The notes under the pieces are model-generated. The model was given only the letters and a program-made list of their open reading frames with translations. It did no database searches and was not told the origin of the DNA. A stretch of 5,207 nucleotides of DNA from NCBI GenBank assembly GCA_042091495.1, contig JBELHJ010000099.1:1-5207 (forward strand), in the 5' to 3' direction. Shown piece after piece: positions 1 through 5,207 of this stretch. How positions within the stretch are numbered: the first letter of the stretch is position 1; every line of letters begins with the position of its first letter. A program made the position numbers and the translations under genes. This DNA comes from JBELHJ01 sp042091495. GTDB lineage: Bacteria > Bacteroidota > Bacteroidia > Flavobacteriales > Flavobacteriaceae.

Positions 1-18
1 TTTTATATAGTGTTTCAT
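1..18 (-). CDS. Possible start of the next gene (six codons only)
   Basis: Seven bases after the stop of the large gene an ATG at 18-16 opens a frame reading Met-Lys-His-Tyr-Ile-Lys to the window edge. A Met-Lys start and tight spacing would suit another operon gene with a signal peptide. Six codons cannot prove a gene, and no Shine-Dalgarno box is present to help, which is normal in this phylum. Confidence 0.3.
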
Positions 19-25
19 GTTGTGT

Positions 26-2555
26 TTAGTTTTTAATAAACTTTTCAGTGAATGATTTACCGTTAGAAAAAGCAACTTCTAAAACATAGTAGCCCTTAGA
101 AAGTTTACTAACATTAATTTGTAATGCACTGTCATTTATAACCGGTTTAGAATTATAAGTTTTACCTAATAAATCTGAAATCTTCACGGACTCCACTGTC
201 ATCTCATTATTAATTGCAATATTTAATATGTTTTTGGACGGATTAGGGTAAACTTTCAAGGCATTTAAACCGTTATTATTAACTCCTAGAGTCCCATCTT
301 GTTTAACTTCTATAACATATTCATTAGAAAACTCTGAACCTGAAAAAGCGGCATCAATAGCTTGTACAGCTGCGTAATATACACCTGGAGTAAGTGCAAT
401 TTTCCATGAGGTATTGTGTTCCGCATTCCCTTTACCGGCATATTTTCTAAAACCACTTTGGCTAGCCCCAGAGGCAATTATATCTTCACTGCCAGGTGAT
501 GAGCCTAATCTGAGGGCGTATGATAAGGCAGCAGATGGCGTAGAATCATCATAAGAACCATTCCATGCAATTTCTACAATAGAGGTATTGCCATCTTTAC
601 TTAATAGGTTAGCATAAGGTGTTCCAGGTTTACTTGGCGGTTGATTTTTTACAAAACTTTGAGATGCACTTCTTGAAATAGAATTGTTGTTTTCAAGAAC
701 CGTGGCAGACTCACTTCTGTAATTTAAATAAACTCTAAACAAAGGCTGGTTGTTTGTTGAACTGCTTCCAGAAATCACAAAATCAAGATCGTTATCACCA
801 TCTAAATCACCAAAACCAAATTTAGCACTAGCAAAGTCACCTAAGTCATAACTGCTTTCAATAAATCCTTGGTTAACCACATACTCCATTAATTTTGTAA
901 TCTCACCTTCACTAGTAAGACCAGAAATAAGCACATCTAAAAGGCCATCACCATTAAAATCACCCATTTCTAGTTGGGTGTTTTCCATGGCAGGTAGATT
1001 GGTCTCCACTTTTGGCCAGTTGCCATCACCGGTGTTTAAATACAAGTCAAAGACATCGTTATCTACATTGTCTTTTCCAGAAATAAGAAGATCCAAATCA
1101 CCGTCTGAATCAAAATCTATAAATGTAGAGGAACCATCTTTTACACCTGGAATATTATTAGCAGTTTCAGTAAAGGTTATGGTTTGTGAGCCCGGTTGGG
1201 TAGTATTCTCAAAGATTTTAGTTATGTTTTCACCAAAAATTAAATCACCGCTAATAACAAGATCAATATCTTGATCATTATCATAATCGCCAGCATCAAA
1301 AGAAGGGGAAAACATTTGACTAATGGATTCAAAATTATTTGATAAATCTGTGGTGTTAAATCCCGATTCGTTGGCATCTAACAGGCTGGTGTATAAATTA
1401 AATTTTGCAAAAAACTCGTTGGTGCTTGTTACACCAAAATTTAAAACTTCCAATTTACCATCGTTATTTAAATCAGCTACCTGTTGTTTACGATCAAACA
1501 ACTCTGCTATAGAAAATGAAGTAGCATTGTTACCAGAGAGATAGGCTACATTTTGTGTACTACCAATCATGCCAATTACATCAAGACTACCATCGTTATT
1601 TAAGTCTCCAATTTCAAATTCTTGGATTTGAGAATTAAAATTAAAGTTATTGTTGTAACTCAAAAGGCCATCTTGGTATGAAAATACTTTAGACCCATTA
1701 CCACTTTGACCATAGATCAAATCATAATCATTATCATTATCTAAATCCAAAAACTCAAGTATTGGATTGTTTTGAGCTGGAATGGTTTTATCAACAATAC
1801 CACCTTGGTTTAATATTTTCCAATTGTAAACATGAGTAAAATTTTGTTCGTCTGAGAATGGGCTAGCTTTAAAACCTTTGTCTACTGCCTGAACAGACCA
1901 ATAATATACGCCAGGATCTAATTGGATATTATAAAAGGTGTTAAACACTGTAGGTGTTTTGCTAACTAAAAGATCCCCCGTTGAAGGGTTAGACAACAAG
2001 TATGATAATTCATCGCCTCCTGGACTTGTTCCTAAACGAATGTTATACCCCATAATAGCGTTAAAATCGTCTTGAGGCGCTTCCCATTCTAATTTAATAT
2101 TACCATCGCCCAAGTCTGTAGTTGTTAAATTGGTAATCTTAGCTGGTGGTGTGTTTTTTTTGTTGGTAACTTCTGTTTCATAAAGTAGCGTTTTTAAACC
2201 CTCTCCAGTTTTAAGCCCAGCTAAAAACAAATCTAAATCCCCATCATTATCATAGTCTACCCATTCACAAGTGGCATTAACAAGTGGTTCAAAAGTAAAT
2301 TCAGTCGAGGCAGTGTAAGAGGCATTGTAAGCATTTGCTCCAATATAAAGTGTACTTTCACCTATATCGTTACTGTTTTTTCCTGTAATGAATAGATCCT
2401 CTATACCGTCATTATTAAAATCGGCAATTGTTATATCTCCATTATTTCTTGACATGGCAGAAGAGATAAAGTTTCCACTTGCAGATACATCATAAGTATC
2501 CATGCCTCCTAGAGTAATGTAATGTAATTTATCACTTGCAGCTCTTGTGAAATAC
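26..2555 (-). CDS. Same multidomain secreted protein, C-terminal part (FG-GAP propellers, two Fn3, T9SS type A sorting domain)
   Basis: There are 842 readable codons from the gap edge (first full codon Tyr at 2554-2552) to the TAA at 28-26. Numbering from that Tyr, the segment holds: the end of a first FG-GAP/VCBS propeller (loops at 45-53 and 100-108); a fibronectin-III-like domain (about 136-241); a second propeller with seven Asp-rich loops (270, 317, 361, 423, 480, 532, 583); a second Fn3-like domain (about 638-750); and a T9SS type A sorting domain (about 764-842, 'LKVYPNPSKN' to a final 'EKFIKN'). It has no start codon or signal peptide of its own and opens in mid-propeller, so it should be the rear of the gene starting at 5048. 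The different frame comes from the arbitrary 100-N spacer. A misjoin of two related genes is the main alternative. Expected location: cell surface or medium via T9SS. Confidence 0.88.
29..265 (-). other. T9SS type A C-terminal sorting domain
   Basis: The last 79 residues contain the three hallmark elements: 'LKVYPNPSKNILNI', then 'VESVKISDLLGKTYN', then 'INVSKLSKGYYVLEV' with a basic tail ending 'KSFTEKFIKN'. In Bacteroidota this beta-sandwich domain directs proteins through the type IX secretion translocon, where it is removed and the cargo is released or attached to anionic LPS. It is a full-length domain immediately before the stop. Confidence 0.95.
305..643 (-). other. Fibronectin type III-like domain 2
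   Basis: Rear-half residues about 638-750 begin 'NQPPSKPGTPYAN', continue through 'IVEIAWNGSYDD' and 'YALRLGSSPGSEDI', and end 'LTPGVYYAAVQAIDAAF' before 'EFSNEYVIEV'. The order and several motifs match Fn3-like domain 1 (RLGTSPG/RLGSSPG, PGVYY..VQA.D), indicating an internal duplication. It links the second propeller to the sorting domain. Confidence 0.75.
719..1819 (-). repeat. Second FG-GAP/VCBS beta-propeller with seven calcium loops
   Basis: Seven D-x-D/N-x-D-x-x-x-D/E loops start at rear-half residues 270, 317, 361, 423, 480, 532 and 583, with spacings of 44-62 residues: DLDNDNDYD, DLNNDGSLD, DLNNDGKLE, DYDNDQDID, DFDSDGDLD, DFNGDGLLD, DLDGDNDLD. Several are followed by a 'hydrophobic-I-S-G' strand. 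Seven loops fit one complete seven-bladed propeller. Three loops replace the central Gly with Asn or Gln but keep the acidic ligand positions. Proposed role: a calcium-stabilised binding scaffold outside the cell. Confidence 0.85.
1832..2149 (-). other. Fibronectin type III-like domain 1
   Basis: Rear-half residues about 136-241 run from 'PPAKITNLTTTDLGDGNIKLEW' type strands through 'GYNIRLGTSPGGDEL' to 'LDPGVYYWSVQAVDKGF'. The Pro-rich entry, the Trp in the second strand and the 'Y-x-x-x-V-x-A-x-D' strand are typical of Fn3 linkers in bacterial secreted proteins. It separates the two propellers and closely resembles Fn3-like domain 2 downstream. Confidence 0.75.
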
Positions 2556-2999
2556 NNNNNNNNNNNNNNNNNNNNNNNNNNNNNNNNNNNNNNNNNNNNN
2601 NNNNNNNNNNNNNNNNNNNNNNNNNNNNNNNNNNNNNNNNNNNNNNNNNNNNNNNTCAAAATACTGCATTTGATCAGCTATGGTATTCTTGTAAAGCACA
2701 GACGTTGGTTTGCCTGTAGTTTGACTTAAGCCAGATACAAATAGGTCTACATAACCATCCTTGTCAAGGTCTACCCACTCTAAAGTACCGTAGCCTATCT
2801 TTTCAAAATTTTGATTGGTATTAATAAATTCTCTAACGCCGTTAATTTCTGTGTTTTCATAAATAAGCGTTTCCAAGCCATTGCCCTTATCTCCCATAAT
2901 GGCAACATCAAAATCACCATCAAGATCATAATCGCCCCACGCAAACTCGGCATTATTAAATCCAACAAAAACGTCGTCTTTAAGTGTAAAACTGATATT
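2153..2999 (-). repeat. First FG-GAP/VCBS beta-propeller, interrupted by the assembly gap
   Basis: Four Asp-rich calcium loops are visible. Two precede the gap (DYDLDGDFD at 706-714 and DLDKDGYVD at 760-768 of the front half). Two follow it (DFNNDGIED at 45-53 and DYDNDGDLD at 100-108 of the rear half). Spacing is 54-55 residues. Three of the four loops are preceded by Trp (AW-G, EW-V, EW-V), and the loops are followed by a strand ending in Gly and a 'T-x-x-Y' element. This is the blade pattern of integrin-like FG-GAP repeats, which close as propellers of about seven blades. The missing blades should lie in the N gap. Confidence 0.85.
2556..2655. other. Assembly gap of 100 Ns, length probably arbitrary
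   Basis: The run of N is exactly 100 bases, the customary placeholder for a scaffold gap of unknown size. It lies inside the first FG-GAP propeller. The coding strand enters it with two bases of a codon (GA-, so Asp or Glu) and leaves it with one base (-G). An intact reading frame therefore requires a true gap length divisible by three. Translations through these Ns, and the apparent start in this stretch of the rear half, are artefacts. Confidence 0.97.
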
Positions 3000-5048
3000 C
3001 ACATCTAGAATATCGATAGTAAAAGTAGCATCAGACACTAGATTAGCATTGGTCACTTGCGGCGAGATGGTTAAAGTTTCTGTGCCTTCTTGAATACCGT
3101 CTTCAATACCTTTAACTATAAATGTTGCAGTTACTTCACCTTGAGGAATAATAAAACTATTGGATGATAAGTCATTAAAGCTTTTATCTCCTAAATAAGT
3201 ATTGTAATAGGTGCCTAGGTTTTCCCAGTTTATGTTATCTGATGAGGTTAAAACACTATAGGACATATCCCATCCATTTCCTTTAATTTCTATACGCTCT
3301 AAATCATAATAATCCTCAAGGTCTACCACAATAAAGTGTGGGTTTTCTTCATTAGGTCCTGGGTCATTTCTATTACTAGACCATCTGTAACCACCATTAC
3401 AGTTGGTAACATTAGACCCATTGTTTGCCCAGCCACCATTTTCATAGCTGTTGGCATAGCCAGATTTACCACAGGCCACATCCACTCCATTTTTATCAAT
3501 AGCTTTTATGCGTTCTAGATTAACTTGACCATCATCTGAACTGTAGTAGGCCTCAAATTTTATATATCTAATACCGCCATTTTCATCAAATAAATTGTAA
3601 TCATCTGTTGTGGCTGTTCCACTGGTAGCACTTAAATTAATTGCAACATCGTAAGGGGATGTGCCACTTAAGGTAGCCGTTATTTTTGAGCTGTCGTGCT
3701 CTCCAATTTCAAGTTTGTCTATATTTAAAGTTAAATCTGGAACATCAAAAACATTAACAGTCACAATACCACTGTTACTAGAAAGTTCACTTGTAGTTGC
3801 CTTGTAAGTAAAAGTATCTGTTCCAGAAAATTCAGTATTAGGGGTATAAGTTGCAATTGGGCCATTAATTACTACTTCACCATGAGTTGGTGGGGTATCA
3901 ATAGAAAATTCAACACCGCCATAATTACTAAGTAAAGTAATGTCTTTAGAAGAAGCAATTGAAGTTTGGGTCGAAATATCATCTACTATTAAGGTGTTAT
4001 TTGGTGGACTTAATGTAATAGTTTTATTAATATCATCTATTTCAAAATAGTAATTCCCGTTGGGACCCGTAAACGCAAAATTATTATCTTCATCAAGGGA
4101 ATTTTCAAATAAAGCATCTATGGTGTAGCCTTCATTAACATAGTGTAACCAATTTAGTCCTGCTGTCCAATCACCTTCTTGATAAAATACTCTAAAGTTG
4201 TTTAACTGAGGTGTTGTACTGTTGAAGTGTACTATCTTCCTGTAGACATTATTGCCAGTGCAGTCTAATTTTAAAGGATTAGTCCAATCCCATCCGGTAT
4301 CTGTAATGGCTCCACCAACTAACCAGTATTCGTTTTCACAGGTGGTTTGATTGATTACGTCCCCTTTTGAGATTTGAATTTTGTCAATACTTAAAGATTC
4401 ATTTTCTTCTGTATTTACACTAAATTGAATACTATCTATTGAATTAGGTATTTCAATTAATTCTCCAGTTCTTGCAGGGTTATTGAAATAAAAGCCGTTA
4501 CCTGGGTGGTTATTCCAGATTTCGTAGGTGTTGTTATCAAAATCTAGAGTAATACCAATTGTGTGTTTATTGGAGTTAGAATTAGAGTTGGGTCCAAAAT
4601 GGCCTCCACCTATAAAGTAACCATTACTATTATTATTAAAAATACTACCATTAACTGTTGCTTTATAATCCTCATTTTGGTTTGTAACCCCTAATCTTAA
4701 TTTAGTAACTTCATTGTTATTAATATCCTTTAAGCGTATCATAAACTTAGGATTACTTGAGGTTTCTGTTAATTGCCAGGAATTGAAAGTTAAAGCAATA
4801 TTAACTTTTCCTGTAGGTAACAGATTTAAATCACTAAGGTAATTTGGAGTAAATGATTGAAAATTCTCAAAGACAATAGCCCCGTTATCAAAAGTTAGAT
4901 CTGAAAAGGCATTCAAAGTGGTACCTTGACCTGTATAGCTTCCTCCAGACATTTCTAGGGAATTATTAAAATCCCATTCTGCAATAATTTCTTCTTGGGC
5001 GTTAACACTGAAGATGCCTAGAATTATAAAAAATATAATTTTTTTCAT
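2656..5048 (-). CDS. Large multidomain secreted protein, N-terminal part (SusE-like, Calx-beta/discoidin, FG-GAP); runs into assembly gap
   Basis: These 797 complete codons begin at the ATG at 5048-5046 and run without a stop into the N gap. The start is supported by an immediate signal peptide (Lys-Lys, hydrophobic residues 4-15, likely cleavage after Val-Asn-Ala17) and an A-rich leader without Shine-Dalgarno, as is common in Bacteroidota. Domains in order: a beta-sandwich-like region (about 18-230, family not recognised); a SusE/SusF-like domain (about 237-348, 'YWLVGGAITDTGWDW' and 'GNYYFEID'); a cadherin-like/Ig tandem domain (about 350-434, 'YTPNTEFSGTDTFTYKA'); a Calx-beta domain in two halves (about 436-486 and 628-682) around an F5/8C-like domain (about 487-627); then the first two blades of an FG-GAP/VCBS propeller, with Ca-binding loops at 706-714 and 760-768. 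No catalytic motif is seen. By inference it is the front half of a surface glycan-binding or adhesive protein whose rear half lies across the gap. Confidence 0.88.
3003..3743 (-). other. Calx-beta domain split by an inserted F5/8 type C (discoidin)-like domain
   Basis: The first Calx-beta half (about 436-486) ends 'SGTATTDDYNL'. The second half (about 628-682) runs 'FIIPQGEVTATFIVKG', then 'EDGIQEGTETLTI', to 'FTIDILD'. In an ordinary Calx-beta domain these two pieces are contiguous, and together they give the usual length of about 100 residues. Between them lie about 140 residues (487-627) with discoidin features: 'IRYIKFEAY', 'HFIVVDLEDYYDLERIEI', and 'SVLTSSDNINWENLGTYY'. Cys526 and Cys550 could form a disulfide. 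Discoidin-like domains commonly bind carbohydrates. Calx-beta domains often bind calcium and form stalks. Confidence 0.7.
3747..4001 (-). other. Cadherin-like / bacterial Ig tandem domain
   Basis: Residues about 350-434 carry the common 'tandem cadherin/Big' signature: 'PPTHGEVVING' followed by 'YTPNTEFSGTDTFTYKAT' and a terminal 'SGIVTVNV' strand. These domains usually act as extracellular spacers in large bacterial surface proteins. One copy is present; I see no further copies. Confidence 0.7.
4005..4340 (-). other. SusE/SusF-like outer-membrane glycan-binding domain
   Basis: Residues about 237-348 follow the SusE/SusF C-terminal pattern. They open with 'YWLVGGAITDTGWDW' (compare the family's 'hYhVGdat..GWd' start), followed by an 'F-R-V-F-Y' strand, Trp residues at 294 and 300, and a closing 'GNYYFEIDDINKTITL', like the family's 'G.Y.i.vDl...titl'. 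In SusE and SusF such domains bind alpha-glucans at the cell surface through aromatic residues. Here the domain is one module of a T9SS-exported protein rather than of a Sus lipoprotein. The ligand cannot be read from the sequence. Confidence 0.65.
4359..4997 (-). other. N-terminal beta-sandwich-like domain, family not recognised
   Basis: Residues about 18-230 begin 'IIAEWDFNNSLEMSGG', a pattern often seen at the start of concanavalin-like (LamG/carbohydrate-binding type) beta-sandwich domains in flavobacterial secreted proteins. Alternating hydrophobic strands follow, such as 'KVNIALTFNSW', 'KFMIRLKDI' and 'HTIGITLDFDNNTYEIW'. The stretch is rich in Asn and Ser, with a short Asn-Ser alternation at residues 154-160. 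I cannot assign a Pfam family by eye. A glycan-binding role is an inference from composition and context only. Confidence 0.45.
4998..5048 (-). other. Signal peptide (Sec, signal peptidase I type)
   Basis: Residues 1-17 show the classical layout: Met-Lys-Lys, a hydrophobic core 'IIFFIILGIFSV', then Val-Asn-Ala followed by Gln-Glu-Glu. No lipobox cysteine is present, so the protein is not a SusE/F-type lipoprotein anchored by its N-terminus. Sec export to the periplasm followed by T9SS passage, directed by the C-terminal domain, is the expected route. Confidence 0.9.
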
Positions 5049-5103
5049 TTTTGGTGTTTTTAATTTAGAAGGTTTTGATTAATTGTAGTAGTTCTTTTGC
5101 TAC

Positions 5104-5207
5104 TTAGTTTTTGATAAACTTATACTGATTTGTTGGTGAATTATTTGAATGCACATTTAGGAAATATGTACCATTAGGAAGTGTCTTGACATCTATGCCA
5201 TGTTGAG
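5104..5207 (-). CDS. C-terminal end of an upstream T9SS-secreted protein (partial)
   Basis: An open frame enters the window at its right edge and runs 33 codons to a TAA at 5106-5104. The two outermost bases (5207-5206) belong to an incomplete codon. The peptide contains Leu-Pro-Asn-Gly-Thr-Tyr-Phe-Leu-Asn-Val and ends Tyr-Lys-Phe-Ile-Lys-Asn. This is the usual end of a T9SS type A (Por) sorting domain: a 'L-x-x-G-x-Y-x-L-x-V' strand, a short turn, then a basic 'K-F-I-K' tail. The large gene downstream ends in almost the same residues (Glu-Lys-Phe-Ile-Lys-Asn). In this family the domain takes the protein across the outer membrane and is cleaved on export. The body of the protein lies outside the window, so its function is unknown. 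The stop is 55 bp before the next start on the same strand, which fits an operon. Confidence 0.85.
   Translation of the reverse strand, partial: QHGIDVKTLPNGTYFLNVHSNNSPTNQYKFIKN

Noticed and set aside
978..1544. Plus-strand open frames at 978-1274 and 1323-1544
   Set aside because: They lie antisense to the well-supported second propeller, show no recognisable domain, and have the composition expected from reverse reading of repetitive Asp/Asn codons.
719..1819. Regularly spaced similar DNA words (for example 'ccatc.ttatttaaatc') as a possible DNA repeat or CRISPR-like array
   Set aside because: The words encode the Asp-rich calcium loops of propeller blades. The DNA copies are degenerate, spacing varies from 44 to 62 codons, and the reading frame stays open throughout.
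2532..2659. Apparent frameshift and separate start/stop codons in and next to the N run, suggesting two overlapping genes
   Set aside because: The frame difference comes from 100 Ns not being a multiple of three. The 'start' of the rear half is a TTG that overlaps the gap edge and is followed by unknown bases. The 'stop' of the front half is only reached by reading through the Ns.
2811..3518. Plus-strand open frames at 2811-3008 and 3336-3518
   Set aside because: They are antisense to the FG-GAP and discoidin-like coding regions. Their Ile-rich, low-complexity translations are shadows of the real frame.
4566..4590. Short tandem Asn-Ser codon alternation as a phase-variable microsatellite
   Set aside because: The codons are mixed and the tract is only about seven residues, so it is not a uniform DNA repeat capable of slippage.
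5087..5104. Inverted repeat AGTAG-8 nt-CTACT just after the upstream stop, as a terminator
   Set aside because: The stem is only 5 bp and AT-rich and is not followed by a T-run on the transcribed strand, so it is too weak to call a terminator.

Overview
The window is AT-rich and looks like part of a Bacteroidota genome, most likely a marine-type flavobacterium. Three things point that way. Two neighbouring proteins end in type IX secretion (T9SS) C-terminal sorting domains, a system confined to that phylum. The start codon sits behind an A-rich leader without a Shine-Dalgarno box. One domain resembles the SusE/SusF glycan-binding proteins of the same phylum. Everything that can be called is on the minus strand.

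Layout, in the direction of transcription (high to low coordinates): (1) 5207-5104, the last 33 codons of an upstream gene, ending in a T9SS sorting tail. (2) 5103-5049, a 55-bp spacer with no clear promoter or terminator. (3) 5048-26, one very large modular secreted-protein gene, interrupted at 2655-2556 by exactly 100 Ns. Such a run is conventionally a scaffold gap of unknown length. (4) 25-1, a few bases in which a possible next gene (Met-Lys-His-Tyr-Ile-Lys) opens 7 bp after the stop.

The large gene is read here as one protein of roughly 1,650-1,800 residues. From the N-terminus its parts are: signal peptide; a beta-sandwich-like domain of unrecognised family; a SusE/SusF-like domain; a cadherin-like/bacterial Ig tandem domain; a Calx-beta domain with an F5/8 type C (discoidin)-like domain apparently inserted in it; a first FG-GAP/VCBS beta-propeller cut by the gap; fibronectin-III-like domain 1; a second FG-GAP/VCBS propeller with exactly seven Asp-rich calcium loops; fibronectin-III-like domain 2; and a T9SS type A sorting domain. 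The two halves are in different frames only because 100 is not a multiple of three. The propeller and the secretion signals complement each other across the gap.

No catalytic domain is visible. The protein is best regarded as a calcium-stabilised, cell-surface or released adhesin or glycan-binding protein. The two adjacent T9SS-type proteins may be co-transcribed. I do not see a new defence, mobile or RNA system here. The points worth following up are the nested Calx-beta/discoidin arrangement, the duplicated propeller-Fn3 module, and a testable prediction of the true gap length.
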